A DNA stretch of 64,000 nucleotides from Bradyrhizobium yuanmingense (GTDB taxonomy: Bacteria > Pseudomonadota > Alphaproteobacteria > Rhizobiales > Xanthobacteraceae): NCBI RefSeq assembly GCF_029167105.1, contig NZ_JARFML010000024.1, forward strand, positions 1 through 64,000, given 5' to 3'. Position numbers and translations under genes: made by a program. The notes under the pieces are model-generated. The model was not told where the DNA came from. It saw only the letters and a program-made list of their open reading frames with translations, and ran no database searches. Positions 1 through 7,862 of the stretch are shown piece by piece (positions within the stretch are counted from its first letter, which is position 1; each line of letters begins with the position of its first letter).

Positions 1-1
1 G

Positions 2-40
2 TGCGCGGCAGCAGTTTCAACGGGCACTGACGCTGACTAG
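2..40 (+). other. possible 3' tail of an upstream gene
   Basis: One plus-strand frame from base 2 reads 12 codons and ends at a TAG at 38-40, directly before a dispersed repeat. This could be the C-terminus of a gene lying before the window. It is too short to identify and may be chance. Confidence 0.15.
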
Positions 41-84
41 CCTCATCCTGAGGAGGCGCGTCAGCGCCGTCTCGAAGGACGAGG
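41..84. repeat. dispersed intergenic palindromic repeat
   Basis: The arms cctcatcct and aggacgagg pair with one mismatch around an inner ggcgc/gcgcc pair. I remember this element (CCTCATCCTGAGGAG followed by GTCTCGAAGGA) as common between Bradyrhizobium genes. No gene is seen in 41-184. Confidence 0.5.
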
Positions 85-109
85 CGTGCGCGCCGACCTC
101 CGCCACAAG

Positions 110-145
110 TCATATGCGATTGCCCTGCCCGCAGGCGGGGGAGGG
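110..145. repeat. short repeat shared with 56522-56555
   Basis: The string tcatatgcgattgcc is followed by a GC-rich gggga-type tract. The same string occurs at 56522-56536, next to a GC-rich double-hairpin repeat. The copy here looks like the right-hand end of that composite element. Confidence 0.45.
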
Positions 146-184
146 AGCACACCGGCTCCGTAGCGGCACTGATCTTCAAAGCCC

Positions 185-2146
185 CTACGCCGCGTAAATC
201 GCCCGGTACTTCTTCGTCTCCAGCAGCGCCATCACCCCGTCCGCGGCCACCGGCCGGCTGATCAGATACCCCTGCACCTCGTCGCAACTGATCTGCCTGA
301 GATATTCGAGCTGGTCGGTGGTCTCGACCCCCTCCGCCACGACGCCGATCCGCAAATCGCTCGCAAGCGAGATCACCGATTTCACGATTGCGGCGCAGTC
401 CGGCTGCACCAGCATGTCGCGGATGAAGGACTGGTCGATCTTGATGCGGCTGAACGGCAGCTTGCGGAGGTAAGTCAGCGAGGAGAAGCCAGTGCCGAAA
501 TCGTCGAGCGCGAGGGTGACGCCGAGCTCCAGCAGCGCGTTCAGGACCGTCGCGGCCGAACCGTATTTCGCCAGCAGCATCGATTCCGTGATCTCGATCT
601 CGAGCCGATGCGGGGCGATCCTGGCGTCGGCGAGCGCCTGCACGATGGTCTGGAGGATGGCCGTGTTGTGAAATTGCGCGGCCGAGAAATTCACGGCAAC
701 CCTGATGTCTTCGGGCCAATCCGCCAGCGTCGCGCAGGCGCGGCGGATGACCCACTCGCCGATCTCGTGGATCAGCCCGGTCTCCTCGGCGACTGGTATG
801 AATTCACTCGGCGGCACCAGCCCGCGCGAAGGATGCTGCCAGCGCAATAGCGCCTCGAAGCCGGTGATCCGGTTGGTGCCGAGATCGAGGAACGGCTGGA
901 ACACCAGGAACAGCTCGTTGCGCGCAATCGCGCCTGCGAGGTCCGCTTGCAGCGCCTTGCGCTCGCGGGACGATTTGTCGTCGGCCTGTTCGAAGAAGCG
1001 GACCGTGCCCGGCCCCACCTTCTTGGCGCGGTAGAGCGCGGCATCGGCATTCTTCATGAGGTCGAGCGGCGTGTTGCCGTCGCGTGGCGCCAGCACGATG
1101 CCGACGCTGATCGCGCCGACCATCTGGCGGCCTTCGATCTGGAACGGCTCGCTGAACGCCGCGACGAAGCGTTCGGCGATCTCGAGCGCATCCTCGGGCC
1201 GTGTCAGATTGGCCATCACCAGCGCGAACTCGTCGCCGCCGATCCGCGCGACGTGCTCGGCGGCGCGCGTGCAGCGTTGCAGGCGGCTGGCGACCTGGAC
1301 CAGGAATTCGTCGCCGGCGGGATGGCCGAACTGGTCGTTGACCTCCTTGAAGCGGTCGAGATCGAGCAGGAGCACCGCGAATTCCTCGCCCGATAGCGCC
1401 AGCCGCTTGAGCGCGGCATCGAGCGTTTCGTTGAAGGCGACGCGGTTGGGCAGGTGGGTCAGGGGATCGAGCCGCACGGTGCGCTCGGCCTCGATCTGCC
1501 GCATCACGCGCCGGGCGAACGAGAACGAATAGACGAACACGCCGCGCAAAAGGACGCTGCCGTAGACCACGACGAGAAAGGCAATGAGGAGAAAGGCGAG
1601 ATCGCCGTTCTGGCCGAGGCAGATGGCGATGCCGAGGAAGATCGGCGCCGTGAAGGCGATCGCCGCGATCGGAATGGTGGCGAAGGCGAGCGCGCCGCCG
1701 GCCAGCATGCCCGCGCACAGGCAGGTGATGACGAGCTGGCCGCCGCTGGAAGCGTCGGCGAAGAAGGCGACCGGGACGATGCCCCAGGCGGCGCCGAGGA
1801 TGAACGCGTTGCGCACCAGCCGGTACATCGCGCGACGCGAGACGAATTGCGGCTTGGTGATGCGCCGCGCGACGTGGGATTGCAGGCCAAATCCGATCGC
1901 GGCGCCGGCGACAGCCGCCGCCCAGATCAGGGCGGGCATCCTGTCCGGCGACTGCCACAGCGCGATGGCGAGCACGATGGCGTTGCAGGCATTGGCCAGC
2001 ATGATGCCGACCGAATAGCCGAGCACCAGCGACATCTGCTCGGCGCGGATATGCCCGGCCACCGCCTCGTCGGTTGCGGGACCGCCAAAGGCCGACAGAT
2101 CGCCGGCGAACAGCCGGGCGATATAGTTGGTCGTTTGAGTCCGCAT
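185..2146 (-). CDS. membrane GGDEF-EAL cyclic-di-GMP protein
   Basis: This 653-residue protein has about six hydrophobic helices (residues 40-210), a GGDEF domain and a C-terminal EAL domain, so it should make and/or degrade cyclic-di-GMP at the inner membrane. The GGDEF motif is intact at about 303-307. The inhibitory I-site in front of it reads RAAE instead of RxxD and is probably lost. In the EAL domain, FEALLRW (about 429) and DDFGTG (about 547) are intact, which suggests an active phosphodiesterase. The N-terminal helices resemble a membrane sensor but I cannot name the input. An ATG at 2164 would add six residues; 2146 is chosen because an AGG-type site lies 7-8 nt upstream. The gene is monocistronic, downstream of the EamA gene on the same strand. 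Confidence 0.9.
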   Translation of the reverse strand: MRTQTTNYIARLFAGDLSAFGGPATDEAVAGHIRAEQMSLVLGYSVGIMLANACNAIVLAIALWQSPDRMPALIWAAAVAGAAIGFGLQSHVARRITKPQFVSRRAMYRLVRNAFILGAAWGIVPVAFFADASSGGQLVITCLCAGMLAGGALAFATIPIAAIAFTAPIFLGIAICLGQNGDLAFLLIAFLVVVYGSVLLRGVFVYSFSFARRVMRQIEAERTVRLDPLTHLPNRVAFNETLDAALKRLALSGEEFAVLLLDLDRFKEVNDQFGHPAGDEFLVQVASRLQRCTRAAEHVARIGGDEFALVMANLTRPEDALEIAERFVAAFSEPFQIEGRQMVGAISVGIVLAPRDGNTPLDLMKNADAALYRAKKVGPGTVRFFEQADDKSSRERKALQADLAGAIARNELFLVFQPFLDLGTNRITGFEALLRWQHPSRGLVPPSEFIPVAEETGLIHEIGEWVIRRACATLADWPEDIRVAVNFSAAQFHNTAILQTIVQALADARIAPHRLEIEITESMLLAKYGSAATVLNALLELGVTLALDDFGTGFSSLTYLRKLPFSRIKIDQSFIRDMLVQPDCAAIVKSVISLASDLRIGVVAEGVETTDQLEYLRQISCDEVQGYLISRPVAADGVMALLETKKYRAIYAA

Positions 2147-2315
2147 TCGATAGCCTAGCAGCATCGGCCGTTGTCCGGCTCGATCGGGAGAATTCGTTGC
2201 AAACCTTTGACGAACTATGAATTATCCCCGTTTGCCGCGCTGGCCGCGACCACTTCTGCGTGTTCTTCACGCAGTATCGATAACAAATCGATACAAATCT
2301 CCCGCAGGCCTGACA

Positions 2316-3176
2316 TCAAGCGGAGCGAAGGCGCGGCCTCAGCTGAGTGATGGCGACCCCCGACATTGCGAGCAGTCCGCCGACGATCAGCTTCGGCGTC
2401 AGTCGGTCGCCGAGAAACAGTACGCTCGAAAGCAAGGCGAACACCGGAAGCAGCAGACCGAAGGGCGCGACGCGGACCATCGAGCAACGGGCGATCAGCC
2501 AGAACCAGAGGCCAAACCCGACAATTCCTCCCACGAAGATCGTGTAGGCGAGCGCCAGCCAGCCCCGTTCGCCCGCTGTCGCAAGGCTCGCCGCTTGTCC
2601 ATACTCCAGCAGCAGCGACATCAACATGACCTGCGGCACCGTGAGCAGCGACGACCATCCCATCAGCATCAAGGGGTCAAAGGGGCCGTAGCGTTTCGTC
2701 AGCACGTTGGATACCGCGAAGGCGAAAGCTGCTCCGATCACAAGCAGCAGCGAAAGGGGATTCGCGGACTGGCCCGGCTCCGCCGCCAACACGGTCACGC
2801 CGACGAATGCAAGCATCACCCCGGCGCAGGTGGCAAGTGACGGTCTCTCCGCCAGCAGCGGCCAGGCCAACAGGACGGTGAAGGGCGTGGCGAGTTGGTA
2901 TGCGACGGCCGACATGCTTCCAGAGCCGAGCCCAAGGCCAACGTAGAAGAGCCCGAAATTCAGTCCGCCCAGGAAAAGCGAAATGGCTGCGACCGGGCCG
3001 AGCTGTCGACGCGTGGGCCTGGCGACGAACGGCACGAGCAGAAGTGCGATGGCCAGAAAGCGCAGTGCGAGGAAGAAGAGCGGCGGAAACTCCGCAACGC
3101 CTACCTTGATGGCCACAAACTGATAACCCCAGATCAGGGGAACGGCGATCGCGCAGACGATCTGGATGGCAGACAT
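2316..3176 (-). CDS. EamA/DMT-family transporter
   Basis: This is a 286-residue integral membrane protein with about ten helices and two EamA halves, a family of drug/metabolite exporters. Features seen are the N-terminal GYQFVAIKVG segment and the second-half FAVSNVLTKR segment. The substrate cannot be read from sequence. The ATG at 3176 is preferred over a TTG at 3194 because AAAGGGA lies about 9 nt upstream. It follows a TetR gene on the same strand, 70 nt downstream. A perfect 12-bp palindrome matching the one before tetR lies 19 nt before its start, so it is probably repressed by that TetR protein and induced by the compound it exports. Confidence 0.85.
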   Translation of the reverse strand: MSAIQIVCAIAVPLIWGYQFVAIKVGVAEFPPLFFLALRFLAIALLLVPFVARPTRRQLGPVAAISLFLGGLNFGLFYVGLGLGSGSMSAVAYQLATPFTVLLAWPLLAERPSLATCAGVMLAFVGVTVLAAEPGQSANPLSLLLVIGAAFAFAVSNVLTKRYGPFDPLMLMGWSSLLTVPQVMLMSLLLEYGQAASLATAGERGWLALAYTIFVGGIVGFGLWFWLIARCSMVRVAPFGLLLPVFALLSSVLFLGDRLTPKLIVGGLLAMSGVAITQLRPRLRSA

Positions 3177-3194
3177 GGCGCACGTCCCTTTCAA

Positions 3195-3206
3195 GACTGA
3201 TCAGTC
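3195..3206. promoter_or_regulatory. operator-like palindrome before EamA gene
   Basis: The sequence gactgatcagtc is a perfect 12-bp palindrome, 19 nt upstream of the EamA start. Near-identical copies lie at 3873-3884 and 4026-4037. It is the likely operator of the adjacent TetR protein. Confidence 0.6.
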
Positions 3207-3246
3207 CAAATATAGGCCCATCATCAGCGGAAGCATTGCGGGGTCC

Positions 3247-3861
3247 TTACCTGAGGAAACGGCCGATGAGAGCGTCGACGGCCGCCTGCGATGTCGTTCG
3301 TACCGGTGCCGTCTTGCCGACCACGCGCAGCCCTTCAACGAAACAGACGAGAACCCGGGCGGCCGTTGCTGGCTCGATGCCGTCGGCCAACCTGCCCGCC
3401 GCTTTCGCGCGGGACAGGGCCTCCGCCACCTTGGCCTCCATCGCCTTGAAGAAGCCCGCAACGCGTCGACCGACTTCGGCATCCCCGCCAGCCAGTTCCA
3501 TGGCCGTGGCCACCAGGAGGCATCCGCGCCGACCATTGCTGCCGCTGGTGCGCTCGACGTAGCCGGCAAGATAGGCCCGCAGGCCGTCGACCGGGTCGTT
3601 TCGAGGATCGAATTCGACATCCATCCGCGCCAAGGCATCCGCAATGTAGCGATCGAGCGCGCGCAAGAAGAGCGAATGCTTATCACCGAAAGCGGCGTAG
3701 AGACTGCCCCGCGACAGCCTGGTCGCACGAAGGAGATCGGGCAGCGCCGTGGCGTGGTAGCCGCGCGACCAGAACACATCCATCGCGCGTTCGATGGCGG
3801 CGTCCACGTCGAAACTTCGCGGCCGGCCACGGGGCATCGGCACTGGGGTGTTTTGCCTCAT
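3247..3861 (-). CDS. TetR-family transcriptional regulator
   Basis: This 204-residue regulator has an N-terminal helix-turn-helix (about residues 16-62: PRSFDVDAAIERAMDVFWSR followed by GYHATALPDLL and LSRGSLYAAFGDK) and a C-terminal ligand domain of the AefR/NemR-like class. Its start at 3861 is 12 nt from a 12-bp palindrome, so it probably represses itself. The same palindrome occurs before the co-oriented EamA transporter and before the divergent membrane gene at 4089, so all three are likely one small regulon. The inducer is unknown. Confidence 0.9.
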   Translation of the reverse strand: MRQNTPVPMPRGRPRSFDVDAAIERAMDVFWSRGYHATALPDLLRATRLSRGSLYAAFGDKHSLFLRALDRYIADALARMDVEFDPRNDPVDGLRAYLAGYVERTSGSNGRRGCLLVATAMELAGGDAEVGRRVAGFFKAMEAKVAEALSRAKAAGRLADGIEPATAARVLVCFVEGLRVVGKTAPVRTTSQAAVDALIGRFLR

Positions 3862-3872
3862 GCTGATATATA

Positions 3873-3884
3873 GACCGATCAGTC
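3873..3884. promoter_or_regulatory. operator-like palindrome before tetR
   Basis: The sequence gaccgatcagtc differs in one base from the site at 3195. It sits 12 nt before the TetR start, where a repressor would block transcription. Confidence 0.6.
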
Positions 3885-4025
3885 GTTAAATGACAACCCC
3901 CTCGCAATCGCAGCGCATCGAGCTCTGGGGTCATCTGCCTCCCAGCCGGACGTCAACAGCAATTGCTGCGCTGCTGTTTGCTCGTCAACGGATCGAGACG
4001 TCTCATTGATCGCGTGATACGTTTG

Positions 4026-4037
4026 GACCGATCAGGC
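4026..4037. promoter_or_regulatory. third copy of the TetR operator-like site
   Basis: The sequence gaccgatcaggc, preceded by tttg like the site at 3195 read on the minus strand, lies 51 nt before the start of the membrane protein at 4089. It suggests that gene belongs to the same regulon. Confidence 0.5.
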
Positions 4038-4088
4038 GACCGTGCGCCGCGTCGGCACGGATGCGTTCGAAATCCCGGGGGCCTGTGC

Positions 4089-5033
4089 ATGAGCGAGCCT
4101 TCAGCCGATGTGTCGGCAACCGTCGAATACACGATGGACAAGTGGCGGATGGACCGGGTCCCATGGGCAATGTGGGCTTGCGTCGCGGGCCTTGCGGTCG
4201 CGCTTCACGCCGAGAGCGGCGGCCAGAATGGAGCGGTTCTGGCCACGGTCTATTTGGCTCTGCTGGGTCTGGCGTTCGCAGGCTATGCACTGACGAGCCT
4301 GATCGGGCGGTCCGGCCTGCCACTGCTTCTGGAATTATTGCTCGACGCCCTTGTCCTGATCGTGCTCTCGACCCTCATCGTTGGCATCGGCCTGATGGTC
4401 GGCGGGTCGGACGTCGGCTCAAGCTATGTCGGCGCCATGCGCAGCCTCTACTGGAGCCATCTCGTGAACCCGTCGCTGAATGTTTTCGGCTGGATGTTGC
4501 TCTATGTGGGCTTGGGATGGATCGCGTTTTCGGCTTACCGGCACTTCTACGCGGATCGGGCGGTCGTCTCCCTGTCTGCCGCGGGCATCCACTTTCACAG
4601 GCCCTGGCTCAAGGGTCTCTTCATTCCCTGGCAGGAGGTGCGCGGGGTAGGCCATCTCGTCCTTCCCGGCATCTCGGGGATGCCGTACGTCAGTCCATAC
4701 GCTGCGGCCGTCACGGTCGGTCAGGACTTCTACGAGCAGCATATCGCCGCGAAGCGCAGCTTGTTCTCGCCACCCGGGGCCGAGGCCATGTTCCAGCCGA
4801 AAGGCGAGATGATGCAGGTGGTGCTGAGCAGCGCCGACATGGCGGTCAAGCCGGAAGATTTTCTCGGGCCTGCCGAGGCCCGCTGGAAGGCATTTCGGGA
4901 TCAACCGGCGTCGCCGTCCCAACGCAGCGGCACCGTCTTCTATGGACGCTGGTCGATCGATGGCTCTCGGTGGCAGGCCGTCCGGCTTCTTGCGCCTCTC
5001 GTCGGCCTGGCCGTGGTCGTGCTGTACCGGTAG
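4089..5033 (+). CDS. membrane protein of unknown function
   Basis: This is a 314-residue protein that I do not recognise. Four hydrophobic helices are visible at about residues 24-40, 48-72, 78-102 and 128-149, and a fifth near the C-terminus (295-313). Between the fourth and the last is a soluble region of about 140 residues that begins with LSAAGIHFHRPW and IPWQEVRGV, reminiscent of bacterial PH-like domains; this is a weak resemblance. The frame is open from 3963, but the ATG at 4089 is chosen because the helices start soon after it and the extra residues look non-coding. It is divergent from the TetR gene and has a copy of the presumed operator upstream. Confidence 0.75.
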   Translation: MSEPSADVSATVEYTMDKWRMDRVPWAMWACVAGLAVALHAESGGQNGAVLATVYLALLGLAFAGYALTSLIGRSGLPLLLELLLDALVLIVLSTLIVGIGLMVGGSDVGSSYVGAMRSLYWSHLVNPSLNVFGWMLLYVGLGWIAFSAYRHFYADRAVVSLSAAGIHFHRPWLKGLFIPWQEVRGVGHLVLPGISGMPYVSPYAAAVTVGQDFYEQHIAAKRSLFSPPGAEAMFQPKGEMMQVVLSSADMAVKPEDFLGPAEARWKAFRDQPASPSQRSGTVFYGRWSIDGSRWQAVRLLAPLVGLAVVVLYR

Positions 5034-5044
5034 GGCATTCCTGC

Positions 5045-5410
5045 TCAGCGTCCGAGCTGCTTCGGATCGTAGAAGAAGCGCTCCTCGATGATCTCATTGC
5101 CTCGCCAGGTCTGCCACGCGATCTCCTCCAGCGTCCGCGTCGCGCCGTCGGCGCTGATGAAGGAGAATTTCCAGCGGCTGGCGACAACGTCGCCATCGAT
5201 CACGCTCGGGCCGAGGCGCACGGCTGTGACCGTCTTGAACGCCGCCAGCACGCCGCGCTCCTTGTCCGCGAGCTTGTCGCGCCCGACCACAGGCGCGGCA
5301 AGGTTCTCATAGGTCGCGGTATCAGGGGTGTAGTAGTCGAGGATCGCGCCGACGAAATCTCCGTCTTCCAGGCGCTTGGCAAAGGCTTCGACGATCTCAC
5401 GGCTCGGCAT
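5045..5410 (-). CDS. SnoaL/NTF2-like protein
   Basis: This 121-residue single-domain protein has the alpha+beta cone pattern of the NTF2/SnoaL superfamily: an N-terminal helix (VEAFAKRLEDGDFVGAI), DYYTPDTATYEN, and a strand ending EEIAWQTWRGNEIIEERFFY. Such proteins are small-molecule isomerases, hydrolases or binding proteins; the substrate is not evident. It is transcribed divergently from a TetR gene across a 101-nt gap holding a perfect 18-bp palindrome, and is therefore probably controlled by that TetR. Its stop lies 11 nt from the end of the convergent membrane gene. Confidence 0.8.
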   Translation of the reverse strand: MPSREIVEAFAKRLEDGDFVGAILDYYTPDTATYENLAAPVVGRDKLADKERGVLAAFKTVTAVRLGPSVIDGDVVASRWKFSFISADGATRTLEEIAWQTWRGNEIIEERFFYDPKQLGR

Positions 5411-5439
5411 AGCGACTCTCGCAAGTAAAACCGACTGAT

Positions 5440-5457
5440 GGTCGGTAATTACCGACC
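5440..5457. promoter_or_regulatory. perfect 18-bp palindrome, TetR operator candidate
   Basis: The sequence ggtcggtaattaccgacc is a perfect palindrome in the gap between the divergent NTF2-like and TetR genes. Partial symmetry extends outward to gact/agtc at 5433 and 5464. Position and symmetry fit the operator of the adjacent TetR repressor. Confidence 0.7.
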
Positions 5458-5511
5458 GATAGTCGAAAAGTCAACTGGCCCGCCGTCGCGAATTCGACTA
5501 GACGAGAGCTT

Positions 5512-6102
5512 ATGGCCAAACAGGCGGAGCGGCGGGCGGCGACATCGGAGGCGATCCTGACGGCGGCGCAGCGCCTGTTCGGGACGCACGGCTTTGCCGC
5601 CACCACCATGGACGACATTGCCGAAAGCGCTTCGGTCGCCAAGGGCGCGGTCTATCATCACTTCAAGACCAAGGAAGCGGTGTTCGCAGCCGTGTTCGAT
5701 CAGGTCTCGCGCGATCTTGTTGCCGAGATCGACCGCACGGCGCGTGCAGAGAAGGACGTGCTTGCCGCGTTGATCGCCGGCACACAGCATTATTTCGCCG
5801 CGACGGCGAAGGGTCCAATAGGCCAGATCATCCTGCGCGACGGCCCGGCCGTGCTCGGTTGGGAGCGCTGGCGCGAGATCGACGCGCAACATTTTGGCGG
5901 CAAGATTCCGCGCGCGCTCTCCGCCGCGATGGAGGCCGGCCTGATCGCACGGCAGCCCGTCGAGCCGCTGGCCCGGCTGCTGCTCGGCGCGGTGACGGAA
6001 GCTGCGGTCGCCTGCGCCGGCCGCGCCGATATCGCAAGGGCGGGCGCGGAATATGCCCGTGCGTTCAAGTCGCTGGTGGAGGCACTGCGTCTGCCCACAT
6101 GA
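5512..6102 (+). CDS. TetR-family transcriptional regulator
   Basis: This 196-residue TetR protein has a clear N-terminal DNA-binding domain: AILTAAQRLFGTHGFAATTM, DDIAESASVAKGAVYHHF and KTKEAVF. The C-terminal half matches the class with a TetR_C-like helical bundle. It is divergent from the NTF2-like gene and probably represses both at the palindrome at 5440-5457. Its stop codon overlaps an ATG in the frame of the next gene (ATGA at 6099-6102), so it may be co-transcribed with the GMC oxidoreductase. Confidence 0.92.
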   Translation: MAKQAERRAATSEAILTAAQRLFGTHGFAATTMDDIAESASVAKGAVYHHFKTKEAVFAAVFDQVSRDLVAEIDRTARAEKDVLAALIAGTQHYFAATAKGPIGQIILRDGPAVLGWERWREIDAQHFGGKIPRALSAAMEAGLIARQPVEPLARLLLGAVTEAAVACAGRADIARAGAEYARAFKSLVEALRLPT

Positions 6103-6155
6103 TTGTGGTAGTGACGGACCGGAAACGCCCACGCCAACAAGAAGAACAGCAGCGC

Positions 6156-7781
6156 ATGAACGCAACTTCCTCTCTCGCACCCACCGATCCCGAATTCGAC
6201 TACATCATCGTCGGCGCCGGCTCCGCCGGCTGTGTGCTCGCCAACAGGCTCTCGGCGAATGGCAAGCATAGCGTGCTGCTGCTCGAGGCCGGCCCGAAGG
6301 ATTCCAACATCTGGATCCACGTCCCGCTCGGCTATGGCAAGCTGTTCAAGGAGAAGAGCGTCAACTGGATGTACCAGACCGAACCGGAGCCCGAGCTGAA
6401 GGGCCGCCAAGTGTTCCAGCCGCGTGGAAAAACGCTGGGCGGATCGAGCTCGATCAACGGCCTGCTCTATGTCCGCGGCCAGCACGAGGACTACGACCGC
6501 TGGCGCCAGCTCGGCAACACCGGCTGGGGCTATGACGACGTGCTGCCCTATTTCAAGAAGGCCGAGAACCAGTCGCGGGGCGCCGATCAGTATCACGGCA
6601 CGGGCGGGCCGCTGCCGGTGTCCAACATGATCGTGACCGATCCGTTGTCGAAAGCCTTCATCGATGCCGCAGTCGAGACCGGTCTGCCCTACAACCCCGA
6701 CTTCAACGGCGCGACGCAGGAAGGCGTCGGCCTGTTCCAGACCACGACGCGCAACGGCCGCCGCGCCTCGACGTCGGTCGCCTATCTCGGGCCTGCCAAG
6801 TCCCGCAGTAATCTCAAGATCGAGACCTCCGCGCACACCCAACGCATCCTGTTCGAGGGGCGCCGCGCCGTCGGCGTCGAATACCGGCAAGGCGCAGCCT
6901 TGCGCCGCGCGCGTGCACGGCGGGAAGTCGTCGTGTCGAGCGGCGCCTATAACTCGCCGCAGCTGCTTCAGCTCTCAGGCGTCGGGCCCGGCGATCTCCT
7001 GCGCAAGCATGGCATCGAGGTGGTGCTCGATGCTGCCGGCGTGGGCCATGATCTGCAGGATCACATGCAGGTCCGCATCGTCATGCGCTGCTCGCAGAAG
7101 ATCACGCTCAACGACACCGTCAACCATCCGCTCCGGCGCACCATGGCCGGTGCGCGTTACGCGCTGTTTCGCAAGGGCTGGCTGACGATCGCCGCCGGCA
7201 CGGCGGGCGCCTTCTTCAAGACCAGTCCGCGCCTCGCCTCGCCCGACATCCAGGTGCACTTCCTGCCGTTCTCGACCGACAAGATGGGCGAGAAGCTGCA
7301 CGCCTTCTCCGGATTCACCGCCTCGGTGTGCCAGCTCCGGCCCGAGAGCCGCGGCACCTTGCGCATCAAGAGCCCGGACCCCATGGTGCCGCCGGAGATC
7401 CGCATCAACTACATGTCCACCGAAACCGACCGCACCACCAACGTCGAGGGCATCAAGATCTTGCGCAAGATCTTGAACGCGCCGGCGCTGAAGCCGTTCG
7501 TGGTCGATGAGTACGATCCCGGGGCGAAGGTATCGACGGATGCCGAGATCCTGGATTATTGCCGCGAGCGGGGCAGCACCATCTATCATCCGACCTCGAC
7601 CTGTCGTATGGGCAACGACGCGCTCGCGGTGGTCGATCAGCGGCTGAAGGTGAGGGGGCTCGACGGCCTTCGCGTGGTCGACGGCTCGATCATGCCCGAT
7701 CTGGTGTCGGGAAACACCAACGCGCCGATCATCATGATCGCCGAAAAGGCCTCCGACATGATATTGGAGGACGCGCGGTAG
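6156..7781 (+). CDS. GMC-family FAD oxidoreductase (choline/alcohol dehydrogenase-like)
   Basis: This 541-residue flavoprotein oxidises an alcohol, probably a choline-like or aliphatic substrate, passing electrons to a quinone or other acceptor. The FAD-binding motif DYIIVGAGSAGCVLA is at the N-terminus (about 12-26). The GMC signature region PRGKTLGGSSSINGLLYVRG is at about 89-108, and the catalytic-histidine region IYHPTSTCRMG is near 474. The C-terminal GNTNAPIIMIAEKA completes the FAD site. The ATG at 6156 is chosen because the flavin fold begins right after it; an upstream ATG at 6099, overlapping the TetR stop, would add 19 residues. It lies 53 nt after the TetR gene on the same strand, so TetR control is likely. 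Confidence 0.88.
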   Translation: MNATSSLAPTDPEFDYIIVGAGSAGCVLANRLSANGKHSVLLLEAGPKDSNIWIHVPLGYGKLFKEKSVNWMYQTEPEPELKGRQVFQPRGKTLGGSSSINGLLYVRGQHEDYDRWRQLGNTGWGYDDVLPYFKKAENQSRGADQYHGTGGPLPVSNMIVTDPLSKAFIDAAVETGLPYNPDFNGATQEGVGLFQTTTRNGRRASTSVAYLGPAKSRSNLKIETSAHTQRILFEGRRAVGVEYRQGAALRRARARREVVVSSGAYNSPQLLQLSGVGPGDLLRKHGIEVVLDAAGVGHDLQDHMQVRIVMRCSQKITLNDTVNHPLRRTMAGARYALFRKGWLTIAAGTAGAFFKTSPRLASPDIQVHFLPFSTDKMGEKLHAFSGFTASVCQLRPESRGTLRIKSPDPMVPPEIRINYMSTETDRTTNVEGIKILRKILNAPALKPFVVDEYDPGAKVSTDAEILDYCRERGSTIYHPTSTCRMGNDALAVVDQRLKVRGLDGLRVVDGSIMPDLVSGNTNAPIIMIAEKASDMILEDAR

Positions 7782-7829
7782 AGCATGATCCGGAAAAGTG
7801 GGCACCGGTTTTCCGATAAGATCATGCTC
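7781..7829. repeat. Rhizobiales palindromic element
   Basis: The arms gagcatgat and atcatgctc, with inner arms cggaaaa/ttttccg, form a 49-bp imperfect palindrome that begins in the stop codon of the GMC gene. I remember this element (GAGCATGATCCGGAAAAGTGG) as highly repeated in Bradyrhizobium and relatives. In RNA it would fold into a long hairpin and could end or stabilise the upstream transcript. Confidence 0.75.
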
Positions 7830-7862
7830 AAATAAAGCGGCGCGCTTTGAAAGGATGCGGAC

